Source of the DNA: Saprospiraceae bacterium
GTDB taxonomy: Bacteria; Bacteroidota; Bacteroidia; Chitinophagales; Saprospiraceae
Length of the DNA stretch: 34,408 nucleotides
Reading direction: 5' to 3'
NCBI GenBank assembly: GCA_022448955.1
Contig: JAKVCU010000020.1
Coordinates: 1-34,408 of the forward strand
In this document: piece by piece, positions 15,529 through 23,872 of the stretch
Layout: each line of letters starts with the position of its first letter
Numbering within the stretch: position 1 is the first letter of the stretch
Notes under the pieces: model-generated
What the model saw: only the letters and a program-made list of their open reading frames with translations
What the model was told of the DNA's origin: nothing
Databases searched by the model: none
Made by a program: the position numbers and the translations under genes

Positions 15529-17430
15529 ATGGCTAAAGACTTGAAAGAATTTGAGGAGTTACTAGAGCTTTTATTGTTAGAAAAAGCAGAAGATCTCGAG
15601 CAGTTTAAGCAAAAAATACTCAACTTATCTCTGGAGGAAAGGAAAGATCAGGGTTACTCTTGGTATCCATTACAAGTAATAAAATCAGGATACACTTATG
15701 GAGAAAGAGCATATGTAGTCGTTGAAAGAACATCCAAATTGAACGAGCCTCATCAGTTTAGATCTGGTAAAATTGTACAGCTATTCACCAAGCAAGCTGC
15801 TGTAAAAAGACCAGAACAAAGTGGCGTCATCCAATATTTGGATAGAAACAAGATGAAAATTATTTTGAATAGTAAGGATTTACCCGATTGGCTTGGCCTT
15901 GGCCTAATTGGAGTGGATCTGCTATTTGATGATACCACTTACCAAGAAATGGAAAAGGCCTTGAAAAAGGTAATGAAAGCCTCCAAAGATCGATTAGCTG
16001 AAATTAGAGATATTTTGATGGGTAGACAGCAATCTAAGGCTGATATTTTTATTCAGCCTAAAGATATTATCACACTTAATCCTTCTCAGAACAAAGCTGT
16101 TCATGCCATTTCGACGACCCTAGATGTGGCCATTATCCATGGCCCTCCAGGTACTGGCAAAACGACCACACTTGTCCAAGCTATCAAAAAGACTGTAGAA
16201 AAAGAAAACACTGTACTAGTTACAGCACCCTCTAATACTGCCGTAGATTTACTGACAGAGCGCCTTCATGACCAAGGACTTCGAGTAGTACGAGTAGGTA
16301 ATATTTCCAGAGTTGATGAAAGTATCATTAGGCATACATTAGACGTGCAGATGAGTCAGCATCCAGATGCTAAGAACATAAAAAAAGTTAAGATTCAAGC
16401 GGCAGAAGCTAGAAGAAATGCTAGAAAATACCGCCGTAAATTTGGTGCACAAGAATATCAAGAAAGAAAACAATCATATAAAGAAGCCGGAGAACTCATG
16501 GCGTGGGCTAACCAGTTAGAAGAGCGGCTTATCCATCAAATCCTCGATGGGGCACAAGTAATTACATGTACATTAGTGGGTTCTGTTAGTAGGGTCCTAG
16601 ACCACAAAAAATTTAGAACGGTATTTATTGATGAGGCAGCCCAAGCACTAGAGCCAGCTACTTGGATTCCTATTACAAAGGCATCGAGAGTAGTGTTGAC
16701 AGGAGACCCATTTCAGCTGCCGCCAACTGTTAAGTCTAGGTCAGCTGCCAAACTAGGATTCAATGTAACGCTGATCGAAAAATCCCTACAAAGGTTAGAT
16801 CAAACCTATCTTCTAAACACCCAATATCGGATGAATGAAAAGATTATGGGATTCTCTAATCAACAATTTTATGATAACCATCTAAAAGCGGATGATTCCG
16901 TAAAAGACCATCAATTGAATGTTCCTTCCAACCAACCACTTGTGTTTATTGATACTGCAGGTTGTGGGTTTGAAGAAAAAATTCAAGAAGCTTTTCAAAG
17001 TCGCTATAATCCAGAAGAGTTTCAAATTTTGTGTGAACATCTATACCGCTTAGTAGAAGAACATAAAGAGCAGGCATTACCTAGTATTGCCATTATATCA
17101 CCCTATCGGGAGCAAGTAATACATATCAAAAAAGAACTAGAAGAAGATCATATTCTGCAAGAAATTGATATTACAGTAAATACTATTGATGGCTTCCAAG
17201 GCCAAGAAAAAGATGTCGTTTATATCAGTTTGGTCCGATCAAATGGGAAGAGTGACATTGGGTTCTTAGGAGATACACGAAGAATGAATGTCGCTATGAC
17301 TAGGGCTCGAAAGCAATTAATTATTGTAGGAGATAGTGCAACGATCGGTGGGCATTCATTTTACGAAGCCTTTTTAAGTTATTGTGAAAAAAACGGACAG
17401 TATCAAACTGCTTGGGAATATATGCAATAA
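15529..17430 (+). CDS. SF1 DNA/RNA helicase, IGHMBP2/Upf1-like
   Basis: 633 aa from the ATG at 15529 (MAKDLKEFEELL); an in-frame TTG at 15511 is a weaker start. An N-terminal beta-barrel-like region (about 50-140) precedes the two RecA-like domains. Motifs in order: Q-motif LNPSQNKAV, Walker A GPPGTGKT (205-212), Ia VTAPSNTAVD, II IDEAAQA (Asp368/Glu369), III LTGDPFQLPPT, IV LNTQYRMNEKIM, V VNTIDGFQGQEKDVV and VI RRMNVAMTRARKQL. These are the complete superfamily 1B set of Upf1/Smubp-2 helicases, which unwind nucleic acid 5' to 3' using ATP. It is a lone gene, divergent from the ABC exporter, with its own terminator. Biological role in bacteria is not established. Confidence 0.93.
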   Translation: MAKDLKEFEELLELLLLEKAEDLEQFKQKILNLSLEERKDQGYSWYPLQVIKSGYTYGERAYVVVERTSKLNEPHQFRSGKIVQLFTKQAAVKRPEQSGVIQYLDRNKMKIILNSKDLPDWLGLGLIGVDLLFDDTTYQEMEKALKKVMKASKDRLAEIRDILMGRQQSKADIFIQPKDIITLNPSQNKAVHAISTTLDVAIIHGPPGTGKTTTLVQAIKKTVEKENTVLVTAPSNTAVDLLTERLHDQGLRVVRVGNISRVDESIIRHTLDVQMSQHPDAKNIKKVKIQAAEARRNARKYRRKFGAQEYQERKQSYKEAGELMAWANQLEERLIHQILDGAQVITCTLVGSVSRVLDHKKFRTVFIDEAAQALEPATWIPITKASRVVLTGDPFQLPPTVKSRSAAKLGFNVTLIEKSLQRLDQTYLLNTQYRMNEKIMGFSNQQFYDNHLKADDSVKDHQLNVPSNQPLVFIDTAGCGFEEKIQEAFQSRYNPEEFQILCEHLYRLVEEHKEQALPSIAIISPYREQVIHIKKELEEDHILQEIDITVNTIDGFQGQEKDVVYISLVRSNGKSDIGFLGDTRRMNVAMTRARKQLIIVGDSATIGGHSFYEAFLSYCEKNGQYQTAWEYMQ

Positions 17431-17454
17431 GAGTATTCAAAGTATACTAAACTT

Positions 17455-17489
17455 AAAAAGGGCTTGCATCATTCATGCAGGCCCTTTTT
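17455..17489 (+). terminator. Intrinsic terminator, 15-bp stem
   Basis: Arms 17455-17469 and 17475-17489 pair over 15 bases with one G-U pair around a 5-base loop; the core is GGGCTTGCAT/ATGCAGGCCC with flanking A and T runs. It sits between the converging helicase and gldN genes (stop at 17530 on the minus strand) and can serve both. Confidence 0.9.
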
Positions 17490-17529
17490 ATATGTATAGC
17501 TTATAGCTACTACACTAATCATGTATCAA

Positions 17530-18408
17530 TTAATAAGACCAAAGATCATGTTCGAAGTTAAAGATTTCTTTACGAATCTTATCTGCTTCAAGAAGAAGAT
17601 CTACACCTGATAGATACTCTTGCAATCGACGGTCAAATACATTGGATTCTTTGTAAATGTAACTAGAGAAGAAACGCATCTCTAATAAGTCTTCCCAAGT
17701 CATTGGAGAAGAATCATTGAAGATATTAAACACTTGTTGTTTAGCAAGCATTTCTCTTGCTTCTGGATAGTAGATCCAGAACATTGGTTTCTCATAACGG
17801 AAGTTACCATTATCATCTTTCACATCGATAAGTGGCGCGATACCAAGAATACGCACTTGTAAGGTAGAAGTTTCCTCATCAAAGAACCAAACTTCTTTTA
17901 AACGGAAGCGCTTAACGTCTTCTGGATTTACCTCATTAGGAACAATTTGGAAAGTTTCTTCGTAAGTTTCTGGATCAAGTGTTGAAATGGTATCAAGGCT
18001 AGCACCCATGGATGCAACTTCGTCTGGTGTAAGTTCGATACTGAACTTATCATCTTCTGTACTGTATGCCTTAATTTCGCCAGTTTTTGCAGCATCCATC
18101 AAGATCTCGAAGAATGTACGTTCAGGATAAGCGAATGGCAGATTCATTTTCTCACGGATATCAACTACACGCCAGATTTTTTTCTTCCAGAAAATATCTG
18201 CCTCACGCACATTGTCATAAGGAAGGATACGTTTTCTTCCGATAGTGTTGCTTTCGACAACATCATCTAGAGGACGATTAGAATTATCAGCGTTATCATC
18301 CGGATCCGTAAGAATAATGTCATTTGGAGTTTGTGCAGCGATTGGATTGATGTGTGCTGTACCTAGCACTAACAATACCAAAGCTAGCAGTTTCAGAGCG
18401 ATCTTCAT
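17530..18408 (-). CDS. gldN: Gliding motility / T9SS periplasmic ring protein GldN
   Basis: 292 aa with a signal peptide (MKIALKLLALVLLVLGTAHINPIAAQ). The mature part has the GldN/PorN pattern: FWKKKIWRVVDIREKMNLPF, YPERTFFEILMDAAKTGEIKAY, VKRFRLKEVWFFDEETSTLQ, LGIAPLIDVKDDNGNFRYEK, MFWIYYPEAREMLAKQQVFN and the SSYIYKESNVFDRRL block. Family knowledge: GldN binds the GldK lipoprotein to make the large periplasmic ring attached to the outer membrane, contacted by GldM. It is the last gene of the locus, 159 bases after gldM, with a terminator just beyond. Its long spacing and a small GCACTT/AAGTGC hairpin in the gap may tune its level. Confidence 0.96.
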   Translation of the reverse strand: MKIALKLLALVLLVLGTAHINPIAAQTPNDIILTDPDDNADNSNRPLDDVVESNTIGRKRILPYDNVREADIFWKKKIWRVVDIREKMNLPFAYPERTFFEILMDAAKTGEIKAYSTEDDKFSIELTPDEVASMGASLDTISTLDPETYEETFQIVPNEVNPEDVKRFRLKEVWFFDEETSTLQVRILGIAPLIDVKDDNGNFRYEKPMFWIYYPEAREMLAKQQVFNIFNDSSPMTWEDLLEMRFFSSYIYKESNVFDRRLQEYLSGVDLLLEADKIRKEIFNFEHDLWSY

Positions 18409-18567
18409 GACTTATAAAAAATTTAAATTAATGTGTAGTGTTTAAATGCGTATGGATAAAGATAAGCTAAAAGGTGCGAACCCCATATCCCAGAGGCACT
18501 TAAAGTGTAAAAGTGCACTCATTTAACGGAATAAACAAGCACACTATTACACTTTAACATCAAAATT

Positions 18568-20190
18568 TTATTTAATCTTAAATACCATAGAGTTAATTGG
18601 ACGACCAACCTTATCTCCAGGGCATCTTGCTTTTACATTATCAAAGTAATAAATGTCACCTGGCTTAGCTTTCATCACTAAACGCTTAGACTTATCAGTG
18701 TAGCGACCGCCTCTGTTCACTGCCTCAACAGGATCCTGACGCTTAGCCACATATACTAAGTTATATCCTTGGATACTACATTTTGCATCAAAATCAAAGT
18801 TATCAAGGAATGCACCAACACCACCTTGCGCTTTAAACTCACCATTACCCATTGTACCACCCGCCTTTTTGGACAAACGTGCAACAGGATCAGGAATACG
18901 CTTCACACGGAATGGGAAAGACTGGCTTACCCCTTCACCACTAATAGTGATTTTTGCCTCACCTGGCTTATCAACGTTCACCATATATCCGCTCCCAGAA
19001 CGTTTGATCTTTCCACCACCGCCAGACATACCAACTCTCAAAGAACTTGTAGGTACACCAGCTGCAGCAACAGATACAGGGTTGTCAACACCAATATAGA
19101 ATACATTCATTTTATCCGCAGAAACAGTAACGGAACGAAGACCTACTTCATAATCATAAGTTGCTTCACCTTCCGAAACTTCCCCCGTAAGCGGGTTAGT
19201 AACTTCTGCTTTTAGGCTGATGGATTGTGGTCCAATTTTACCAGTAGAAGTTGTGAATTCAGCTGTCCCGTCTTCACCTACCTTCAATAAGCTACCATTT
19301 GCATAAAGCTTAATATTCTCAGGTTGGATTTGAGAACTATAAGTACCTACAGAAATTTTTGCTTCGAATGGCTCGCCAGAGATAACGTATGCTTTTTTCG
19401 CCTGTACTACAGGGAAGAACTGATCAAACTCGATCACACGACCACCAGTTAACTCAGCCATAGCATTTATTAATGCGGCTTCAGAACTCTTTGAGTCAGA
19501 CTGCATCTGAGACATCAAAGGTAATACCGCTGCTAAAGGCATTTGGCGGAATTTGAAATCAGCCCAACTATTTTTTCCTTCTACTTCCTTCCAAGATTCA
19601 TCATCCACCTTTAAAGGAAGATTATCAGACATACTTGCCACACGTTGATCTATTTCTTCTTTTTTCAAACCAAAAGTATCCCCATATTCAGTTAGAAGTT
19701 CGGTATAAGTTCTTAAGATATCATCTTTAGTTTCGATAATCTTCTTCTTTAACTCTTCTCCCTTTCCTTCATCCACCAACATACGAGTAGTGATATCTTT
19801 ATTTTTCTTTCCTTTTGGAACTGTTTTCCCGTAGCTGACAGTGTAATCACCATCATCTTTTTTACCATTTTTATCCCCTGCTGAGTCGATTAAATCATCT
19901 CTTAATACGTTGACGTATTCGTTAAATTCAGCAATTTTTGCTCTCACTGCATCGATTGCAGGTTCGATTGGCTTATATTTTCTTTTTGATTCGTCGCTCA
20001 AAAGGTCTTTCACCCCTTTCACGGTCGCTGATAATTGAGTATCAACTGTTTGTATACTTGCTTGATTACCTTCATCTAAGGTAAAGAAAGCGTTCATTAC
20101 CTCCGCAGATACATTCAGAGCCAAAAGCGCCGTCAGTACCAAGTACATCAGGTTAATCATTAGCTGCCGCGGTTCCTTAGGTATGGACAT
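18568..20190 (-). CDS. gldM: T9SS motor protein GldM
   Basis: 540 aa. The N-terminus MSIPKEPRQLMINLMYLVLT followed by ALLALNVSAEVMNAF is the single transmembrane helix plus the highly conserved start of GldM/PorM. The rest is the periplasmic shaft: a helical first domain (to about 230) and beta-rich domains ending with ARLSKKAGGTMGNGEFKAQG, the GVGAFLDNFDFDAKCSI block and SMVFKIK. Family knowledge: a GldM dimer threads through the GldL ring and transmits proton-motive-force-driven rotation to the GldK/GldN ring across the periplasm. Length is normal (~515-540). It follows gldL by 86 bases; the gap contains an 8-bp hairpin. Confidence 0.97.
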   Translation of the reverse strand: MSIPKEPRQLMINLMYLVLTALLALNVSAEVMNAFFTLDEGNQASIQTVDTQLSATVKGVKDLLSDESKRKYKPIEPAIDAVRAKIAEFNEYVNVLRDDLIDSAGDKNGKKDDGDYTVSYGKTVPKGKKNKDITTRMLVDEGKGEELKKKIIETKDDILRTYTELLTEYGDTFGLKKEEIDQRVASMSDNLPLKVDDESWKEVEGKNSWADFKFRQMPLAAVLPLMSQMQSDSKSSEAALINAMAELTGGRVIEFDQFFPVVQAKKAYVISGEPFEAKISVGTYSSQIQPENIKLYANGSLLKVGEDGTAEFTTSTGKIGPQSISLKAEVTNPLTGEVSEGEATYDYEVGLRSVTVSADKMNVFYIGVDNPVSVAAAGVPTSSLRVGMSGGGGKIKRSGSGYMVNVDKPGEAKITISGEGVSQSFPFRVKRIPDPVARLSKKAGGTMGNGEFKAQGGVGAFLDNFDFDAKCSIQGYNLVYVAKRQDPVEAVNRGGRYTDKSKRLVMKAKPGDIYYFDNVKARCPGDKVGRPINSMVFKIK

Positions 20191-20220
20191 GGCTTTTCTT
20201 TTTTAATTTTTAATAAATAC

Positions 20221-20239
20221 GCACAAACCGAGTTTGTGC
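20221..20239 (-). promoter_or_regulatory. Intercistronic hairpin between gldL and gldM
   Basis: GCACAAAC (20221-20228) and GTTTGTGC (20232-20239) form a perfect 8-bp stem with a 3-base loop. It lacks a T tract, so it is more likely an mRNA-stabilising or processing element than a terminator, inside the gldL-gldM transcript. Confidence 0.5.
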
Positions 20240-20276
20240 AAATAACTTCTTAATAATCGCTCAAAAATGGTTATGA

Positions 20277-20885
20277 TTAACCGTTTTTCACATTTGACAT
20301 AGCTGAAATTACATTGCCATAAACAGAATTCAAAGAACCGTATACGTTGTTCAAAGAACTGATATTTTTGTTCAATGCAGATAATTGATCTTTGTATTCT
20401 TTAGTATCCTCTAAAGAATCCGTTAAGTCAGCCATTGCCTCATTCAACTTAGCGTAGAAGTTATTCATCGAGCGGATCTGATCGCTAGTACCAGAGAAAT
20501 CAACTTCTTGAAGAGCTTTCAAAGAAGATAAGCTACTAGACATAGTTTGAAGCTCTGTTAACATACCACCTAGTTGCTGCTCTACCACTTCGCCGTTTAA
20601 ACCTGGTGTTGCAGGACCTTGGTCACCAGCTGTTAGTGGTTGGATATTGGAAGAGTATTTGTCCAAACCTGGATATAATTTCTCCCAGTAGTAATCTTTT
20701 TCAGGACCGATAATACCTAGGAATAAGAAAATTAATGCTTCTACTGATAATCCGACAATAAGCATTTCAGAAGCTAGTGGCCAGCTTTCTAATTTAAAAA
20801 GTGCACCCATTAGTACAATTGCAGCACCTACACCAATAAGAAGGTTTTTAATGTATTTGAATCCTTTAGACTTTACGAAACTCAT
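20277..20885 (-). CDS. gldL: T9SS motor protein GldL
   Basis: 202 aa. Two N-terminal transmembrane helices are visible: KNLLIGVGAAIVLMGALFKL and EMLIVGLSVEALIFLFLGII, the first leading into the conserved FKLESWPLASEML and the second into GPEKDYYWEKLYPGLDK. The acidic residues of this pair are the proposed proton path. The C-terminal ~120 residues are a cytoplasmic coiled-coil region (LGGMLTELQTMSSSLSSL, NKNISSLNNVYGSLNSV). Family knowledge: five GldL subunits surround the GldM dimer and form the proton-driven motor. Shorter than some GldL proteins but complete. The gene starts 24 bases after the small membrane ORF at 20910-21045, which suggests they share a transcript. Confidence 0.97.
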   Translation of the reverse strand: MSFVKSKGFKYIKNLLIGVGAAIVLMGALFKLESWPLASEMLIVGLSVEALIFLFLGIIGPEKDYYWEKLYPGLDKYSSNIQPLTAGDQGPATPGLNGEVVEQQLGGMLTELQTMSSSLSSLKALQEVDFSGTSDQIRSMNNFYAKLNEAMADLTDSLEDTKEYKDQLSALNKNISSLNNVYGSLNSVYGNVISAMSNVKNG

Positions 20886-20909
20886 TTGATAATCTTGTTT
20901 TTCAGTTAT

Positions 20910-21045
20910 TTAATGTTGATTCATCATGTAAGGTTGCTCTGGAACCCACCAGTATAATGCGAGGAGAACAAAAAGTAACACAGCTAGAATAAAAAAAACA
21001 TGATTTTTTTTGCTCCTTCTATTTTTTTTTGAAATTTTCCTTCAT
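20910..21045 (-). CDS. Small single-pass membrane protein between gldK and gldL, interrupted by a one-base frameshift in an A9 run
   Basis: Seen: an ATG at 21045 reads MKENF into nine A's (21022-21030) and stops at TAG immediately after. If one A is skipped, the frame continues without a stop as KKNRRSKKNH, then a hydrophobic stretch VFFILAVLLFVLLAL, then YWWVPEQPYMMNQH and TAA at 20912-20910: 44 aa in total. Charge pattern (basic N-terminus, one helix, short outside tail ending before a normal stop) is that of a real small membrane protein with its N-terminus in the cytoplasm. The ORF also has an A8 and a T8 run. It ends 24 bases before gldL and begins about 230 bases after gldK. Either transcriptional slippage makes the protein, or the ninth A is a sequencing or assembly error. 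No family is recognised; a T9SS-accessory role is inference from location only. Confidence 0.55.
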
Positions 21046-21228
21046 CACAGCTTCTTTCGTCAAAATTTTATGCTTTTCGACTAATTGTTACTCACAATAA
21101 TGTGCAACAGCTCAGAATCATGACTGAGTGCTACTATATTTATTCATATCTAATCCTTGCTTAATACTTTTTAAGGCTATGCTAAGAGAGGAAATAATAT
21201 GTGGAGTTTTGTCTGTAGATAGAAAACA
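21046..21228. other. Noncoding part of the gldK-gldL gap
   Basis: No ORF of note. It may hold a promoter for the small ORF and gldLMN, but no good TAnnTTTG element was found. A weak CTCAG...CTGAG inverted repeat lies near 21109-21126. Confidence 0.4.
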
Positions 21229-21262
21229 AGTAAGGATATTGCAGATTTGCAATATCCTTACT
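21229..21262 (-). terminator. 15-bp perfect hairpin directly after gldK
   Basis: Arms 21229-21243 and 21248-21262 (AGTAAGGATATTGCA and its complement) pair perfectly around a 4-base loop, 12 bases beyond the gldK stop on the minus strand, followed by TTGTTTTCT. The T tract is broken, so this is a terminator or partial attenuator separating gldK from the downstream motor genes. Confidence 0.7.
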
Positions 21263-21274
21263 ATAAGAGGTTTC

Positions 21275-22519
21275 TTAGAAATCGTTGACAGAGCGACCTA
21301 AGAAGGTCAAAACGCAACGGAAACCTATGTATGATTTTGTTGTATCTTGATACTCATAATGACGAGAACCAGTCTGAAGGAAGTGAGACACATCTTTCCA
21401 AGAACCGCCTCTTGTTACTTTACGCTTATCTGCTTCAGGATCATCATCCTTAGCATCGTAACGAATATCAGGGTTCAAATCATGGATAAATGAATATGCA
21501 TTTTCGTAGAATGCTGAAGAAGTCCATTCTGCAACATTACCAGACATATTATACAAGCCATAATCATTAGGGAAGTAAGCATCTGCTTTTACAGTGTAAA
21601 GGCCACCATCTTCTGGATAATCACCACGGCCTGGCTTAAAGTTAGCTAACAGACATCCTTTGGCATTTCTAGTGTAGTACCCTCCCCAAGGGAATGGAGC
21701 AAGGTCTCTACCGCCTCTTGAAGCATATTCCCACTCATGCTCCGTAGGCAAACGGAAATCTTCAGAGGTGACGCCACCTTCATAAGCGTTCCACAATTTT
21801 GTTCTCCAATAAGAAAACGCATTAGCCATATGCCAATCTACGCCAACCACTGGATAATCATCAAATGCGGGGTGCCAAAAGTAATTACGAGCCATTGGTT
21901 CGTTGTAAGAGTATGCAAAGTCACGCACCCAAACCAATGTATCTGGATAAACATTTACTTTCTTTCTTTCAATAAAGGTATTTCTAGGAGAATTACCTTT
22001 GTCATGTGCAGCAGCTTGCCAATCGAACCATTCGTATTCGAAAACAAGATTGTTGATATCGATTTCGCGGCGGCCAGCTAAGACGTCATCACCTTGATAG
22101 AATAATTCTTCAAGTAGTTCGTCTTCCCAATCGATTTCGTATTCCCAATCGATTCTTGGCTCGTCAAAATCTGAATCTTCATCTTCTTCCATGAAGTGTT
22201 CTAGGTAAGTGTGCGCAATCGAATCTTTTACCCAATATACGAATTGGCGATACTCATTATTTGTAATTTCTGTATCATCCATATAAAATCCTTGGATAGA
22301 GATTGCTTTTTGACGTTGAACGAAAGTGTTGCTTACATCTTGATCACTTGGACCAATGTGCACTGTTCCTGATGGTACATATACCATTCCATAAGGATTA
22401 ATACCTTTCCATGCTGGACGATCTAGGACGCCTGTTAATTGCCCACTTTGTTGTCTTCCGCATGATGCGATCGTTACTAGTACCGCTAGTAACAGCGAAA
22501 TTTGAAATAATCTTTTCAT
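21275..22519 (-). CDS. gldK: Gliding motility / T9SS ring lipoprotein GldK
   Basis: 414 aa lipoprotein: MKRLFQISLLLAVLVTIASC with the acylated Cys20. The body is a formylglycine-generating-enzyme-like (FGE-sulfatase) fold: YGMVYVPSGTVHIGPSDQDV, FYMDDTEITNNEYRQFVYWV, YPVVGVDWHMANAFSYWRTK, FRLPTEHEWEYASRGGRD, YGLYNMSGNVAEWTSSAFY, KVTRGGSWKD and IGFRCVLTFLG. Family knowledge: GldK/PorK has lost the enzyme role and forms, with GldN, the ring anchored to the outer membrane. A very acidic insertion (FMEEDEDSDFDEPRIDWEYE and on) lies around residues 95-130. A well-spaced promoter precedes it and a hairpin follows it. Confidence 0.96.
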   Translation of the reverse strand: MKRLFQISLLLAVLVTIASCGRQQSGQLTGVLDRPAWKGINPYGMVYVPSGTVHIGPSDQDVSNTFVQRQKAISIQGFYMDDTEITNNEYRQFVYWVKDSIAHTYLEHFMEEDEDSDFDEPRIDWEYEIDWEDELLEELFYQGDDVLAGRREIDINNLVFEYEWFDWQAAAHDKGNSPRNTFIERKKVNVYPDTLVWVRDFAYSYNEPMARNYFWHPAFDDYPVVGVDWHMANAFSYWRTKLWNAYEGGVTSEDFRLPTEHEWEYASRGGRDLAPFPWGGYYTRNAKGCLLANFKPGRGDYPEDGGLYTVKADAYFPNDYGLYNMSGNVAEWTSSAFYENAYSFIHDLNPDIRYDAKDDDPEADKRKVTRGGSWKDVSHFLQTGSRHYEYQDTTKSYIGFRCVLTFLGRSVNDF

Positions 22520-22569
22520 GTTAACACCCGAGTTTTCCTTCAGATTAAGTATGATCTTTTAAGCGACCG

Positions 22570-22600
22570 TAAATATAGGTTCTTTAAAAAACTTATCAAA
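22570..22600 (-). promoter_or_regulatory. Promoter of gldK (TTTG, 19 bases, TATATTTA)
   Basis: On the minus strand TTTG (22600-22597) is followed after exactly 19 bases by TATATTTA (22577-22570), one mismatch from TAnnTTTG. This is the consensus Bacteroidota spacing. The predicted leader to the ATG at 22519 is about 45 bases. Confidence 0.62.
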
Positions 22601-22760
22601 AATTAGAGTTTTGTTTTTCTGTCGATAGTGCGGAAAGCTGACAATTGTTATCTACAAAACAACAAACATCGATTTCAACTACAACGAATTGTCTTACAAC
22701 ACTTTATACGAGTGTTGATCCTTGAGGGCCTTCTCATTTTAGAAAAAATACATTGATTAG

Positions 22761-22788
22761 AAAAGGGACAAATTAGTTGACCCCTTTT
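22761..22788 (-). terminator. Weak hairpin, possible porP/sprF terminator
   Basis: AAAAGGG (22761-22767) and CCCTTTT (22782-22788) form a 7-bp stem with a 14-base loop about 115 bases past the porP/sprF stop. On the minus strand the descending arm is CCCTTTTCTAATC. Confidence 0.35.
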
Positions 22789-22903
22789 GCACGTCTTGAG
22801 GAGTAGTAAATTTTCAGATAAGCACGAAGTGTTAAAGATTTAACGATTTTTAAACGTTCTCTTTTTTTATTTATTCTGCAAGAAAAGCATTTTTTTTGAT
22901 TTT

Positions 22904-23872
22904 TTATAATGATCTTGGATTATAAATAATTTTTGGAGGTCTTCCTTTACCAACTGGCTTGTTCAAATTATAATTAAGCATAATTTCATGTGTACCATAG
23001 CTTACAGCATTCAATCCTGATAGTGTTAAATCGTAGGCATAGGCCATGGAGATGTTTTCTCCGAGCTTGATTCCTGCAATAATAGCCACTGCGTCTATCG
23101 AATTTGTATTATAACCTCTGAATGAAGTGCCTGCTAAAAACTTTTCATTATATCGCATTAACAAGGATAATTCTGCTTGTGTTTGATTGATGTCCGATCG
23201 TACCAATGCAGATGGCATTATAATAATATCTCGACCGATCTCAAAGTCTGTTCCTATATTAAATACATAATGGCGTACTAAATTTATTCCTATGGTACTA
23301 AAGTTTACGCTTGGCTCTGATAGGTTATGAATTGCAAAGCCCAATTCAATAGCTTCTGATTGATAGTACACACCTGCGCTGAAGTTAGGCGTTGAAGCAT
23401 TTTCTTTTGTTAGAGGCAATAAAGGATCTTGGTGGTCAAATGTCCCTGGCTCTAAATAGATGCCATCGGGTGTGCGAATTTTTGTACCATCTAATGATCT
23501 TTGAATAATTCCTCCTGCCAGCCCCATAGAAAGAATACCATCACCTAGGTATAATTGATAATTATATGCAGCCATGATCGATGTATTAGCCTCGGCTCCT
23601 AGAACATCATTTTCCAACATCAATCCAAAACCACCACTCGTATAATTGATAGGTAGGTTCATGTTTAAGCTATAGGTGGTAGGGCTTCCTTCTAATCCAA
23701 CCCATTGTTTTCGGTACACTCCTGTTAGGCTAATAGAATTGTCAAAACCTGCATAAGCGGGGTTATAGTTCATTTGATTGAACATGTAAAGAGTATACTG
23801 AGAAGGTTGTTGTGCATGTGTTGTGCCCAAAATAAAAACCAAAAACAGACTGGAAAAGATAAACTGCTTCAT
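22904..23872 (-). CDS. PorP/SprF family T9SS outer-membrane protein
   Basis: 322 aa with a signal peptide (MKQFIFSSLFLVFILGTTHAQ). The mature start QQPSQYTLYMFNQMNYNPAY and the following GFDNSISLTGVYRKQWVGLE block are the signature of PorP/SprF proteins. The rest alternates in the manner of a 14-strand FadL-like outer-membrane barrel (FGLMLENDVLGAEANTSI, MAAYNYQLYLGDGILSMG, ISMAYAYDLTLSGLNAVSYG). Family knowledge: SprF supports secretion of the adhesin SprB and PorP is needed for T9SS function; many paralogs exist, each tied to a cargo, and some PorP-like proteins bridge the PorK/N ring. Lying directly upstream of gldK, it is the arrangement of P. gingivalis porP-porK-L-M-N. I therefore prefer PorP over SprF, without certainty. 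Confidence 0.93.
   Translation of the reverse strand: MKQFIFSSLFLVFILGTTHAQQPSQYTLYMFNQMNYNPAYAGFDNSISLTGVYRKQWVGLEGSPTTYSLNMNLPINYTSGGFGLMLENDVLGAEANTSIMAAYNYQLYLGDGILSMGLAGGIIQRSLDGTKIRTPDGIYLEPGTFDHQDPLLPLTKENASTPNFSAGVYYQSEAIELGFAIHNLSEPSVNFSTIGINLVRHYVFNIGTDFEIGRDIIIMPSALVRSDINQTQAELSLLMRYNEKFLAGTSFRGYNTNSIDAVAIIAGIKLGENISMAYAYDLTLSGLNAVSYGTHEIMLNYNLNKPVGKGRPPKIIYNPRSL

Larger units (their letters stand above)
22520..22903. other. Intergenic region between porP/sprF and gldK
   Basis: No ORF. It contains the gldK promoter, a CAACACT/AGTGTTG hairpin at 22697-22717, and an AAAAGGG/CCCTTTT hairpin at 22761-22788 whose minus-strand right arm runs into TTTT and which may terminate the porP/sprF transcript. 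Confidence 0.6.

Noticed and set aside
18769-19215. 148-codon plus-strand frame opposite gldM
   Set aside because: Cys/Thr/Arg-rich antisense translation with no domain; gldM is unmistakable on the other strand.
21737-22081. 114-codon plus-strand frame opposite gldK
   Set aside because: Antisense shadow of the FGE-like domain with no protein-like pattern.
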